Positions 25,941 to 34,890 of a stretch of DNA of 64,000 bases are shown one piece after another. The position numbers and the translations under genes were made by a program. Below the pieces are notes generated by a model. It did not search any database. It was given only the letters and a program-made list of their open reading frames with translations, and had not been told where the DNA came from. The DNA is from Desulfopila aestuarii DSM 18488 (GTDB lineage Bacteria > Desulfobacterota > Desulfobulbia > Desulfobulbales > Desulfocapsaceae), in the NCBI GenBank assembly GCA_945863875.1, contig CAMBBS010000002.1, positions 62,001 through 126,000 on the forward strand, read 5' to 3'. Each line of letters begins with the position of its first letter. The stretch's first letter is position 1.

Positions 25941-26861
25941 TCAACGCTGTCCGGCTGGGTCCGGCTGCAGTCTGATATCCAGCACCCTTTCTATGGCCAC
26001 GACAGGCGCACATCGATGTTCGAGCAGATAGCGCTCCACCTCGGCAATCTTCGCATCGACCAGATAGCGATACCAGAACCCCTGCAAGACATGGAAGGCC
26101 GTGCCGGAAGAGCCGTCCAGAAAACCAAACCGAAGGACATAACGGTAGAAAAAATAGACAAAAGCCCGCAACCCGCCGGGCAGCCGTGCGTAAAGTTTCT
26201 CCTTGACCCATCGTTTGACTCCGGCCTCGGAGGCGGAACGCAAACTCGCCACACTGTCATGGGGCATGAACCGATATTTCAGATTCAACAGATCGACTGC
26301 CTCACGGCTGGCATAACCATTATGTTTGCTGACCCACCAGGACAAAGAATTCAAATTATCATCGAGAATTTCCCCCGCAAAATTCTCCGTCGGCCCCGTC
26401 ACCTTGATATGCTCGTCCATCCAGCGGTTCTCGCATTCGCCGCAGCCATTGCGAAACAGCCGCAGTACGCGAATCGGAAAAACCCCACCGTAGCGAATCA
26501 GCTTTCCCTGAAAGGTCATCCGCCTGCCGCAGTACACTCCGCAGATTTCCTGGCCCATCCCCGGCAGCCGGTCGCGTATCTCGACAGCCAGGGGAAGGGT
26601 GATAATTTCATCCGCATCGAGACGCAGCACCCACTCAACGCCTGCATCGAGTTGCGACAAGGCCCAGTTAAACTGTGATCCATGATTAAAAAAAGGATGC
26701 TGTACCACCTTTACGCCATAGGATTCGGCAATTCGAACGGTGTCATCTGATGAAAAACAATCGACGACCAACGCGGATGCCCCGACACTCTTGACACTTT
26801 CCAGGCATCTTGGCAGGTGTTTTGCTTCATTTAAAGTCAGGATAATGGCGGTGAGATTCAT
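25941..26861 (-). CDS. GT2-family glycosyltransferase (WaaE/KdtX-like)
   Basis: About 306 aa. The N-terminal GT-A domain opens LTAIILTLNEAKHLPRCLES, with the metal-binding VLRLDADEIIT near residue 80. The WMDEHIKV and GYASREAVDLL segments are typical of the WaaE/lipopolysaccharide core beta-glucosyltransferase subgroup. C-terminal hydrophobic or aromatic stretches (LRAFVYFFYRYVLRFGFLDG) suggest peripheral membrane attachment. The start overlaps the stop of the acetyltransferase gene by 4 bp (ATGA), so it is co-translated in the second polysaccharide operon. Its acceptor is unknown. Confidence 0.9.
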   Translation of the reverse strand: MNLTAIILTLNEAKHLPRCLESVKSVGASALVVDCFSSDDTVRIAESYGVKVVQHPFFNHGSQFNWALSQLDAGVEWVLRLDADEIITLPLAVEIRDRLPGMGQEICGVYCGRRMTFQGKLIRYGGVFPIRVLRLFRNGCGECENRWMDEHIKVTGPTENFAGEILDDNLNSLSWWVSKHNGYASREAVDLLNLKYRFMPHDSVASLRSASEAGVKRWVKEKLYARLPGGLRAFVYFFYRYVLRFGFLDGSSGTAFHVLQGFWYRYLVDAKIAEVERYLLEHRCAPVVAIERVLDIRLQPDPAGQR

Positions 26862-27430
26862 GGTTTTTCCTCATTGCCGGCCATTACCCTTTGTTTAACC
26901 AATCGTGCAGGATTTCCGGCCATCACCGCCCAAGGAGGGACATCTTTCATTACAACCGCCCTGGCTCCAACAACCGCTCCTTCGCCAACCACCACCCCCG
27001 GCCCGACAAAGGCGTCGGCGCATATCCAGGCTTGGTCAGAAATAATAATCGGCGGTTTCTGCAGAGGCAAATTCGGGCGGGTATAATCATGGGTTCCGGC
27101 ACAGATATGGGCACGATGCGAGATTGTTGTTTTATTGCCGATGGTAATTTTGCCGAGATTATAGACAAATGCATGTTCCCCTATGCTGGACCAATCGCCT
27201 ATTTGTAAATTCCAGGGCATAAAAATTACTGCGGTACTGTAAATATGAACATGGTTCCCGACACGCGCCCCGAATAACCTGAGAAGAAAACGACGCCAGC
27301 CGAAACAGATGCGGGGACTAAAACGAAACAGCGGGGTGGCTACTGACCAGATAACGCGGCGGAGCAAATCAAAGCTGTTGTATTTGGTGGCCTTTCGGTT
27401 GGCGGCGATGTCGATATCTTCACTGGCCAT
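26858..27430 (-). CDS. WcaF-like O-acetyltransferase (hexapeptide repeat)
   Basis: About 190 aa. A left-handed beta-helix is built of hexapeptide repeats (VGNHVHIYSTAVIFMPWNLQ, ISHRAHICAGTHDYTRP, IGEHAF, VVVGEGAVVGARAVV). The catalytic histidine is probably in GTHDY. This is the colanic acid WcaF-type arrangement, with a hydrophobic N-terminal region preceding the helix, and it predicts acetyl transfer to a repeat-unit sugar. I chose the ATG at 27430 (MASEDIDIA) because it overlaps the upstream stop by 11 bp and gives the usual family length. A longer open frame to 27499 lies inside the neighbouring gene. Confidence 0.87.
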   Translation of the reverse strand: MASEDIDIAANRKATKYNSFDLLRRVIWSVATPLFRFSPRICFGWRRFLLRLFGARVGNHVHIYSTAVIFMPWNLQIGDWSSIGEHAFVYNLGKITIGNKTTISHRAHICAGTHDYTRPNLPLQKPPIIISDQAWICADAFVGPGVVVGEGAVVGARAVVMKDVPPWAVMAGNPARLVKQRVMAGNEEKP

Positions 27431-28601
27431 CAGATAACCTGATGCTTTCCGGGGGTACACCACCGCCCAAAATCCACTGATAAACCGTATACATTTCACC
27501 AGCTATCTTTTCCCAAGTGAATTTCTGCTGCACCAGCGACAACCCACGGCCACCCATCTCTTTGCGATCTGCCTCTGTTAAAGAAAAGAGATGCGTCAGT
27601 CCCATAGCAATTTTTTCGTGGGTCGGTTCCACTTCAATAGCTGCATTGTTTGCAAACCCATCAGGGATATTGCATTGCGGGGTCATCATCACCGGCAAAC
27701 CATAAGCCCAGGCTTCCAGAACCGTCATTGGCAAACCTTCGCTGTACGAAGGCAGAACGAAAGCATCGGCGTTTTCATAGCATGCTTGTTTAGCTATGCC
27801 GAATTGCGGGCCTAGAAAGAGAACACTCTGCTCCAGACCCAACTCAGCTGCCAGCTTTTGCAATTCAGCTTCATGCCCACCCTGGTCCCAGCCGGCCAGG
27901 GCCAGAACCCAGTCAGGATTGCGGTTGTTGTCAACCAAGGCTTGACGCCAGGCGCGCAACAGGTTTACCAGTCCTTTTTTGGGATGCAGCCGGCCAAGAT
28001 AAAGCAGGACCTTTTTCCCGGCTTCTACTTTCTCCACCCAAGGCGCGTCGTACCCTTGCCGCTGTGGCAAATCGATACCATTGGGGATAACACAGACGGG
28101 ATTCTTCAGCCCAAACTCCCGGAAGGCTGCACGTTCTGATACACACAGAGCATGCAGGCAAGTTGCCTGGACCAGATGTTTTTTCTCAAATAACCAACCG
28201 ACAAGACGCTTTTTCCATGCAGAGTTCCTGACCGCCCAGGGATCGAGCATGCCGTGCGGTGAAATAACATAGGGTCTCTGCCTTTGCCGGTAATACCGAT
28301 AATTAACCAATGAGCAATACATCCACAGGCCATGCACATGCTGCAGGTCCGGCTGACACCGTTCGAGCGCTGCACCCATTCCCCTGGCCAGCCCAAAGTT
28401 ACGCGGCCCTGTCACTTTGAACGTTTCAGGGGAAAGTGGGTGCCAACTCGAATTATCTGCTGCAGTATCAGTGTCTAACGTACCAAGGATCTGGACAGAA
28501 ACACCGTATCGGTCTGCCATGATTGAAACAGGGCGACGAATCGCATCAAATGTGCCACCTGCCTGTCGACTCACCGAGCCTGTCAGAACCGAAACTTTCA
28601 T
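27420..28601 (-). CDS. GT4-family glycosyltransferase
   Basis: About 393 aa, GT-B fold. The N-terminal domain includes QHVHGLWMY and ISPHGMLDPWA. The C-terminal donor-binding domain has LLYLGRLHPKKGL and the GT4 EX7E motif in PSYSEGLPMTVLEAWAYGLPV. The start at 28601 (MKVSVLTGSV) forms an ATGA overlap with the preceding gene; a frame nine residues longer exists but lies inside that gene. It is part of the overlapping operon from 34.8 to 25.1 kb. The donor sugar is not predictable. Confidence 0.91.
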   Translation of the reverse strand: MKVSVLTGSVSRQAGGTFDAIRRPVSIMADRYGVSVQILGTLDTDTAADNSSWHPLSPETFKVTGPRNFGLARGMGAALERCQPDLQHVHGLWMYCSLVNYRYYRQRQRPYVISPHGMLDPWAVRNSAWKKRLVGWLFEKKHLVQATCLHALCVSERAAFREFGLKNPVCVIPNGIDLPQRQGYDAPWVEKVEAGKKVLLYLGRLHPKKGLVNLLRAWRQALVDNNRNPDWVLALAGWDQGGHEAELQKLAAELGLEQSVLFLGPQFGIAKQACYENADAFVLPSYSEGLPMTVLEAWAYGLPVMMTPQCNIPDGFANNAAIEVEPTHEKIAMGLTHLFSLTEADRKEMGGRGLSLVQQKFTWEKIAGEMYTVYQWILGGGVPPESIRLSDGQ

Positions 28602-29788
28602 CGATATCCCAGCGCCTGCAAAACGCATTTATCAAACAAATTAAATGGCTTTTGCGGTGTAGAGAGGGCAGCTTTGGCCGCAAGAAACAGATTTTCAGCA
28701 AATGTTTCGGGGGACCAGGCAGAGATGATTTTTTGGCTCTCTCCTCCCATGGCCTTTCGATCGACATCCTTAGAGCTAATTTTAACTAATTGATCGGTAA
28801 GCTGGTTTATGTCATAGGGGTTAAAAGTAAATCCGTTTTCGCCTTTCCGAACCAAATCAGGTGCGCACCCACATCGGTTTGAGACAAGAACCGGTAAGCC
28901 AGCTGCCATCGCTTCGTTTACGACAAGTCCCCATTGCTCGGTAGTACTGGCCTGTACATAGGCACTGGCCAGTCCATAATAGACAGGAAGGTCCGGGTAT
29001 TGTTTAAAGCCTGCAAGCAGCACATCTCCGCCAAGGTCTAATTTGGAAATAAGACCTTCGATCTGCGGTCGCAATTCTCCATCACCGAGGAGAACTAGCT
29101 TCCATCCATGCAGACCTACCCGCGCCCGGTAAGCACCATACGCCCGAATGAGGCCGTCAATATTTTTCTTTGTTACAAAACGGTTTGAAGCCAAAAAATA
29201 ATTTTCAGGCAAAGTATGCTGGGCTCTCAATTGTTCCGCATTCTTTCTGGCGTCTGATGCTCCTACCAAGAAGTAGTTATTATCGACGACGTCATAGCCA
29301 GTGAAAATTCTATCGGATGGCACACCGAGCTTATGCGTATACTCCGCATGTGGTCTTCCACCGACGAGACCTGCCGTAAAATTTTTTGCAACACATCGTT
29401 TAAGCCACTCTTTCCACCAATATCTTGGATGGTCATGTTCCGTGGAATCAGACATCGCTATAGCGGGTATACCTATTTCTCGACAAAGAGCCAATGCCAA
29501 AAAGGCAGGCCGACCAGACCAGCCAGGGATGGCAACGACTTCAGGTTTTATGACCGCAAAAGCATTTTTCAATGCCTGCATGATCGCAAAAGTCGATTTT
29601 TTCTCGACATCGTCGTCAGTGAATAGAGTAGTCCTGCCAAAATGTAGTTTCTCTTCAACAACATCCCAAGCATAGGTGTCATCGACAGTGGAAAATTCAA
29701 TTGCATGTAATTCGCAAAGAGCACTCGCCGCCTTCAACCGAGCGAGATGATATGGGCCCAAGCGATGGAAAAGCACTGCAACTTTCAT
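28598..29788 (-). CDS. GT4-family glycosyltransferase
   Basis: About 396 aa, GT-B fold. It begins MKVAVLFHRLGPYHLARLKA, and the donor domain contains NRFVTKKNIDGLIRAYGAYR, LVLLGDGELRP and QASTTEQWGLVVNEAMAAGL. The second glutamate of EX7E is present, and TTEQWG replaces the usual SxxEG. The N-terminal domain has GWSGRPAFLAL and SDSTEHDHPRYWWKEW, a pattern seen in rhamnosyl/mannosyl transferase-like members. The gene overlaps both neighbours by 4 bp, so it belongs to the same tightly coupled operon. Confidence 0.9.
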   Translation of the reverse strand: MKVAVLFHRLGPYHLARLKAASALCELHAIEFSTVDDTYAWDVVEEKLHFGRTTLFTDDDVEKKSTFAIMQALKNAFAVIKPEVVAIPGWSGRPAFLALALCREIGIPAIAMSDSTEHDHPRYWWKEWLKRCVAKNFTAGLVGGRPHAEYTHKLGVPSDRIFTGYDVVDNNYFLVGASDARKNAEQLRAQHTLPENYFLASNRFVTKKNIDGLIRAYGAYRARVGLHGWKLVLLGDGELRPQIEGLISKLDLGGDVLLAGFKQYPDLPVYYGLASAYVQASTTEQWGLVVNEAMAAGLPVLVSNRCGCAPDLVRKGENGFTFNPYDINQLTDQLVKISSKDVDRKAMGGESQKIISAWSPETFAENLFLAAKAALSTPQKPFNLFDKCVLQALGYR

Positions 29789-31092
29789 TTCCCATTCCCA
29801 GCTAGCGAAGTTTCATGAAATATAACTTTACGTACAATTTTCCGTTGACGTTGAGCCCACCAAAGCCCCGGAAAAAGAAAAACAGCAATATGCACCCAAG
29901 GGGCAACAAACCAATGTGTACTGTGCGTTACAGCATGCATGGCTTTGACGATCAGCAGCATATAGAGCAATTGCGCTGCCAGATCACCAACTTTTGCAGC
30001 ATTCCAGATTTTTCTCAACACCAAACCTATAATGAAAAATTTGATACAGCCAAAATACCAGAACGACCCGAAGCTATCTACCAGGCCGGTCACAGTACTA
30101 CCATATACCGCCCGATAACCAAAGACCCGCGCTGCCACATCCGGCAGGGGTACCATAAAGAATTCTTTTACATCCCTGCCCACCAACTGGGCAGGGATGT
30201 AGTTATTAATCAATTCGTTCCAATGACTAAGACCAAAATCAAAATGTAAGGTTCGATCATATGCTTCGATCATAAAAACCGCATTCCTCACTTCATGTCC
30301 GCCGTGCTGTATGACAGAAACCAAGTTGTCGATAAAAGCGATTTTTGTCGTGGCCTGTAAGGGTGCCTCCCACGCCTGCGTTTTTGCGAGCGTTCGGTAA
30401 TCGCCAGTGCTGTGCATCAACAAAACCATCACCACCATGACAGCCACCATAACCCATCTCAGAAGAGCACGCGGTAGAAGACGACTCCGGCCAAAAAATA
30501 AGGCAAGCACGATGATAAAAAAAAATTCTGCAGCCGCGGCACGCCGTCCTGCAAGGACAATCCGGTCCAGATAAAAAAGTGCACCAAATCCCCCAATCCA
30601 AAGGGCACGACGATCACCAACACGGCTATAAATGAGGCAAGCAAGAGCAAATCCATAGGGCAAAGTCTGGGCAAAAAACAAGTAGGCAACAGCTAGCCCG
30701 GTCCATCTAGCCATCGACGTCATCTCTTCAGGCAGTCTGCTGATCAAGAAAAAAAATACAGCACCAAACAGGGTCAAACCTAAACTGACTGCCAGCAAGC
30801 GGGGAAGTGCAAAACGGTTACTTAGTAAAGCAAGAGGTCGTGTTTTGCGAGAGTACCCCCACCAGAAGGCCGACACACAAAGAACCGCCATAATGATAGT
30901 TTTATCCAGAGCTCCTGGAGGCAAGTCCCATGGTCTATTTGCAAAGCCAAGCAACTGTAGACCTATAAATCCAATAAAAACCGTAGCCATAGGCAGCTGA
31001 GGTTCATAGAGTCTCTTACCATGTTCTGTGAGACAACTGGCCGCCATCCAAATGGAGACGATAAAAAACAGGGCCAACATAAAAAACGTCAT
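29785..31092 (-). CDS. Wzy-like oligosaccharide repeat-unit polymerase
   Basis: About 435 aa with roughly 10-12 transmembrane helices and few conserved residues, as usual for Wzy proteins. A large periplasmic loop near residues 255-330 contains GHEVRNAVFMIEAYDRTLHF and YIPAQLVGRDVKEFF, followed by RAVYGSTVTGLVDSFGSFWY. Proteins of this layout (O-antigen polymerase, EpsG/Wzy type) polymerise lipid-linked repeats flipped by Wzx. It pairs logically with the Wzx gene at 32.8 kb. It is a different family member from the TPR-bearing polymerase at 9.9 kb, so the two loci build different polymers. Confidence 0.83.
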   Translation of the reverse strand: MTFFMLALFFIVSIWMAASCLTEHGKRLYEPQLPMATVFIGFIGLQLLGFANRPWDLPPGALDKTIIMAVLCVSAFWWGYSRKTRPLALLSNRFALPRLLAVSLGLTLFGAVFFFLISRLPEEMTSMARWTGLAVAYLFFAQTLPYGFALACLIYSRVGDRRALWIGGFGALFYLDRIVLAGRRAAAAEFFFIIVLALFFGRSRLLPRALLRWVMVAVMVVMVLLMHSTGDYRTLAKTQAWEAPLQATTKIAFIDNLVSVIQHGGHEVRNAVFMIEAYDRTLHFDFGLSHWNELINNYIPAQLVGRDVKEFFMVPLPDVAARVFGYRAVYGSTVTGLVDSFGSFWYFGCIKFFIIGLVLRKIWNAAKVGDLAAQLLYMLLIVKAMHAVTHSTHWFVAPWVHIAVFLFPGLWWAQRQRKIVRKVIFHETSLAGNGK

Positions 31093-32315
31093 CGGGGGAG
31101 CTTCTCCAGAGTTGCCAACAATCGCTGACGATAAGTCGAAATGCCAACGGACTCAGCACAGGCTCGGGCGGCAGTTGACAACTCGACCAGCCTTTTCAGT
31201 TGTCGAACAAGGGTCAATATACACTCTGCAACCTGTATTGGGTCGAGAGTAGGGACAATAAAGCCGGAGATGCCATCTTCAACAATCGAGCCGGAATTTT
31301 TAGTACAAATTACCGGCAACCCAGACATCAGGGCTTCGTAAATAACCGTGGCGGATCCTTCACACAAAGAAGGAAGAAGAAAGACATCCGCCCATCGATA
31401 TTGTTCTAGAATATCACTTCGGGGAACAACACCGACAAGTTCGACATTTGCGGGCTTATTTTTGAGCATTTCAAATGGAACCACCTGGCCACCCACCATA
31501 CGAAACCTGGCCTGTTCACCTACCATTTTAGCAGCTTCCCAGACTACAGGGCTTCCTTTGCGTAGGCCCACCTCCCCAACTGTCAACACCCGTAACGGCC
31601 CAGGTCGACGAGGGCCGCGATCGAGCTGGAACAAATTGTCGACCCCATAGGGGACTACCCGACATTTGTCCACCGGACCTCCCCTGCTGACAACGGCGCT
31701 GTACACAAACTCTGAACCGCAGAGGATAAGATCGGCATGCTGCCATTCTTCTTCTTCGCGAGCAATAAAAGCGTTGATATAGGGACCAGAGGGCGTAGCT
31801 TTAGCCCATCCAGGATAGCGCTGCACTGCTTCCGCCAGGATTTCCAGCTCCACTGCTCTTGGGGCAATGGTCTGTTCCATTACCGTTGACAGACCAATTT
31901 GTTTTGCTGCCCGCATGAGTTCAAGGCCGGCACTGTTGAAAGTATAGGTTGCCGTTGCCTTACCTAGACCTTTTTGCAAAATGGTTTCGCAAAACTTTTT
32001 ACCAAAAGCGATATGCACCTCTGCTGCCTGCTCAGACGCCCTCCCTCGCGTCCTTGCCCTGCTGTATGCCCATCCGAGGGAAGTCAATGCCGATATTTTA
32101 CCGTTTGGCACTCCATGCGGCACCCGTCCCAACAGCCGGCGCAAACCACTTGGCCGCAAAGAAACTGGCAGCATACGCAATAATCGTGGCCATCCCTGCA
32201 CTGCGCAGATGTCTGTATAAAATCGCTCGAGCCTCCCCCCTTCATACAACATGCGTGGGATGGCGTAATGCATTCTGGCACCAAGCTGAGCGACTAAGAA
32301 CCTGTGTTTAAGCAT
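31089..32315 (-). CDS. GT4-family glycosyltransferase
   Basis: About 408 aa. The acceptor domain starts MLKHRFLVAQLGARMHYAIP, and the donor domain contains VLTVGEVGLRKGSPVVWEAA and LPSLCEGSATVIYEALMSGL, with both EX7E glutamates. TKNSGSIVEDGISGFIV is the typical C-terminal GT4 segment. The start overlaps the end of the acyltransferase gene by 8 bp and its own end overlaps wzy by 4 bp. The linkage made cannot be assigned. Confidence 0.91.
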   Translation of the reverse strand: MLKHRFLVAQLGARMHYAIPRMLYEGGRLERFYTDICAVQGWPRLLRMLPVSLRPSGLRRLLGRVPHGVPNGKISALTSLGWAYSRARTRGRASEQAAEVHIAFGKKFCETILQKGLGKATATYTFNSAGLELMRAAKQIGLSTVMEQTIAPRAVELEILAEAVQRYPGWAKATPSGPYINAFIAREEEEWQHADLILCGSEFVYSAVVSRGGPVDKCRVVPYGVDNLFQLDRGPRRPGPLRVLTVGEVGLRKGSPVVWEAAKMVGEQARFRMVGGQVVPFEMLKNKPANVELVGVVPRSDILEQYRWADVFLLPSLCEGSATVIYEALMSGLPVICTKNSGSIVEDGISGFIVPTLDPIQVAECILTLVRQLKRLVELSTAARACAESVGISTYRQRLLATLEKLPR

Positions 32316-32838
32316 TCTTTCTTCTCATCCCAATAACCTTCGCCGGCACACCACCTATGACACTGAATGGAGCAACATCGCAATTAACTACAGCCCCAGC
32401 CGCAACAACACTCCCGCAACCGATATGAACTCCATCGAGAACAACACTATGTGTTCCCAACCAGACATCGTCTTCAATCACGACTCCCCCTTTGCTCACC
32501 ATTCCTTGTTGTTGCATCGGGATATCAGTACGGTCGATGCTATGACTAGCTGCAAAAATAGAGCAAAAAGCCGCTATCATTACATTATTTCCAATACTTA
32601 CGCCACCCATACCATTAATAACCACATATTGGTTCAAACTTGATTTCGAACCAATGTCAATATTCCCCCCGGAGGGCAGGAGCATGGTCCCTGCTCGTAC
32701 GATAGAACCTTCGCCAATACTTACAGGCCCACCACGTGCAATAAAAGCACGCGGATCAATTCGAGCACCTCGAGACACCAGTAACTGGGGATTGAAGAGC
32801 TTGAAAAAAATAGCCGTAAGTGAATAGAATATGTTCAT
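32308..32838 (-). CDS. Hexapeptide-repeat acyltransferase (WbbJ-like)
   Basis: About 176 aa, LbetaH fold. Hexapeptide turns include GPVSIGEGSIVRAGTMLLP, IDIGSKSSLNQYVVING, VSIGNNVMIAAFCSIFAASH and VVIEDDVWLGTHSVVLDGV. The loop histidine in ASHSIDR and the WLGT segment fit acetyltransferases of the WbbJ/maltose O-acetyltransferase group. No cofactor-specific residue can be read beyond that. It overlaps the Wzx start region by 4 bp. With the WcaF-like gene this makes two acyltransferases in one operon, so the repeat unit may be acetylated at two positions. Confidence 0.88.
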   Translation of the reverse strand: MNIFYSLTAIFFKLFNPQLLVSRGARIDPRAFIARGGPVSIGEGSIVRAGTMLLPSGGNIDIGSKSSLNQYVVINGMGGVSIGNNVMIAAFCSIFAASHSIDRTDIPMQQQGMVSKGGVVIEDDVWLGTHSVVLDGVHIGCGSVVAAGAVVNCDVAPFSVIGGVPAKVIGMRRKNA

Positions 32839-34163
32839 GTTTTGGTCATCCGCTTGCGTTTAAAAATCTGAGTTCTGAAAAACATTATATCTGCGATAGA
32901 TGGACGCAATTCCGACCAAGCTGCATCGCGATAGTAGCGCACAGCAACCAGCAAAAGTCCACTAAACGCAACCAACTCGCCGACAAGGTATCCACAGGCA
33001 ATCCCTCTGCCACCCCAATATTTTGCAAGGACAACACCGACAACACCCATAGCCACAAGGCCAAACACCTTGGAAATCACCCCAGCAACCGGCTGTCCTT
33101 GTCCGCGAAGCGCCTGATTGATAATCTCTCCAAGCCCAGCCAGAATCAATCCAGGTAAAAGCAGATAGGCTATAGCAGTAGCCGGTAGAAAAGCCTTTCC
33201 ATAAACCAACGGGAGCAACCAAGGGAGCAATACTACCAGCACCACACCGCCACTTAAAGAAAGAAGGCATCCTCGCCGCAGTACCATAGCAAGAGCAGCG
33301 AAGCCACAGCCAAGTTCCGCCTGAGCAGCAGCAGAAAATTGGACAATTCCAAGTGCGCTATTCAGTACGTTGACACTTCCTGCGGCGGCAAAGGCGGCCA
33401 CATACCAGCCAATTTCCTCAGGCGCCAGTAGCCAGACGAGTAAAGCTTTGTCCATTTGCATGTAAAGGATGCTTATCAAATTGGCAACCACAAAGGGGCG
33501 GCTTTCTTTCAGGAGTGGTCCCGCCCCCACTCCCTGTCCAGGACGACAGTAGCTTTTCCGTTTCGCCATCAATCTTAGCAATACAACGCTACTATTTGCA
33601 ACCAGTAGGGCAGCCACAACCCAGTACACTTTGTCTGTTGCAAACCACCAACAAATAGCAACTCCCCCAAAAAAGATCGGATAAATAAGCCCACGCGTAA
33701 CATTCAACCAGCGGAAATTCCCCATACCGTGATCAATTCCTTGCAAATTCAACCCTAGGTGATTGATCGGTATAAACAACAAAAATAGATATGCCGCAGG
33801 TAACAAGTTGTGATTCGTAACTGGAAGCAAAGCCGGCAAAAGCATTCCACATGTCATCACCGACAATGCCCCGGTGACTAATGCCGCTTTTGTAGCAGTT
33901 TTTACCAAACCATCAACTGAAAGCCCCTGTCCAGCAAAACGCGCAACTGCCATGTGCACACCAAATATACCAATTGCGGCAAAAATATTCGGCCACAAGA
34001 TGATCATTGCTAATTCACCCCGACCTATCGGCCCCAATAGCCGTGCCAACAAAATACCTTGCAGTACAGTGCATCCTTGGATAAACAGACTAGTCGCAAA
34101 TGTTCCGATATAGGCATATTTGAGAGGGTAATTTGACTGCTTACACTGTGGTCTTTCGATCAA
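32835..34163 (-). CDS. Wzx-type polysaccharide flippase
   Basis: About 442 aa with 12 or so transmembrane helices of the MATE/MVF/polysaccharide-transport superfamily. The first helix carries LFIQGCTVLQGILLARLLGP followed by IGRGEL, the standard Wzx opening. The middle has YMQMDKALLVWLLAPEEIGWY with the conserved D and AAFAAA. It should flip undecaprenyl-linked repeat units across the inner membrane. It lies 9 bp after the methyltransferase gene and overlaps the downstream acyltransferase gene by 4 bp. Confidence 0.9.
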   Translation of the reverse strand: MIERPQCKQSNYPLKYAYIGTFATSLFIQGCTVLQGILLARLLGPIGRGELAMIILWPNIFAAIGIFGVHMAVARFAGQGLSVDGLVKTATKAALVTGALSVMTCGMLLPALLPVTNHNLLPAAYLFLLFIPINHLGLNLQGIDHGMGNFRWLNVTRGLIYPIFFGGVAICWWFATDKVYWVVAALLVANSSVVLLRLMAKRKSYCRPGQGVGAGPLLKESRPFVVANLISILYMQMDKALLVWLLAPEEIGWYVAAFAAAGSVNVLNSALGIVQFSAAAQAELGCGFAALAMVLRRGCLLSLSGGVVLVVLLPWLLPLVYGKAFLPATAIAYLLLPGLILAGLGEIINQALRGQGQPVAGVISKVFGLVAMGVVGVVLAKYWGGRGIACGYLVGELVAFSGLLLVAVRYYRDAAWSELRPSIADIMFFRTQIFKRKRMTKT

Positions 34164-34172
34164 GATTCACGC

Positions 34173-34844
34173 TCAATCTGGTAGTTTCACAAGCATCCCT
34201 TGCTGCACAAAAAACTCACAGGGACAAAAATCTGTAAAATACTGTATATCAGCGCCTTTTTCCTTGGCAAAATCAAGCAAAACTTTTTCGGCAAGCCTTG
34301 TGTCGCCACCAGCATTAGATGAGTGTTTATCGGAGTTATCAAGATAAATAATACCACCGTCCTTAACCAGTCCCAGGGCACTTGCAGCACATGCTGCACG
34401 ATCACTCCCATCAATCATAATTAAATCAAAGCGCTTTCCAGAATCTTTCATGAACGCGCAATAATCAACACCGGTTCGGAATTCATATAAAATATTTTCC
34501 TGTCGCGTTGCTTTCAGCAACTGCAATGCTTTTCGATACCAAGGTTCGGAATCTTCAACTGAGAAAACCTGGCCGACGTGGTTAGCGTACCAAATCGTAG
34601 ACATGCCTGACCCATATTCTAGTACAGTTTTATCATGGTTCAAAAAAGACTCCAAAAAACGAATAGCGTCATAACTGATCCACGGGAGGTAAGGCCTATA
34701 ATCGAAAATTTTTCGCCCAAGACCAGAGAAAACAGCCCTAGGACTATTGCGCAACACCCGTCGCAAAGGAACTAAATTCCCTTTTTCGTCGTGCAATCGT
34801 GATCTTCGGTCATCATTCCCAGCAACGATTTTTTTAATTAACAT
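34173..34844 (-). CDS. Class I SAM-dependent methyltransferase (Methyltransf_24-like)
   Basis: About 223 aa, soluble. The AdoMet loop is KTVLEYGSGMSTIWYANHV; the acidic residue after strand 2 lies in VFSVEDSEPWYRKAL; the strand-4 motif is FDLIMIDGSDRAACAASAL. A capping methyltransferase or a modifier of a repeat-unit sugar would fit its position. It is the first gene of the second polysaccharide operon, and the promoter must lie in the 34845-34890 gap or in the decayed transposase beyond. The C-terminus is complete. Confidence 0.85.
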   Translation of the reverse strand: MLIKKIVAGNDDRRSRLHDEKGNLVPLRRVLRNSPRAVFSGLGRKIFDYRPYLPWISYDAIRFLESFLNHDKTVLEYGSGMSTIWYANHVGQVFSVEDSEPWYRKALQLLKATRQENILYEFRTGVDYCAFMKDSGKRFDLIMIDGSDRAACAASALGLVKDGGIIYLDNSDKHSSNAGGDTRLAEKVLLDFAKEKGADIQYFTDFCPCEFFVQQGMLVKLPD

Positions 34845-34890
34845 TAATTTTCATCACCCCTTAGCTATGACCGCAAATGACGGTTGGCAT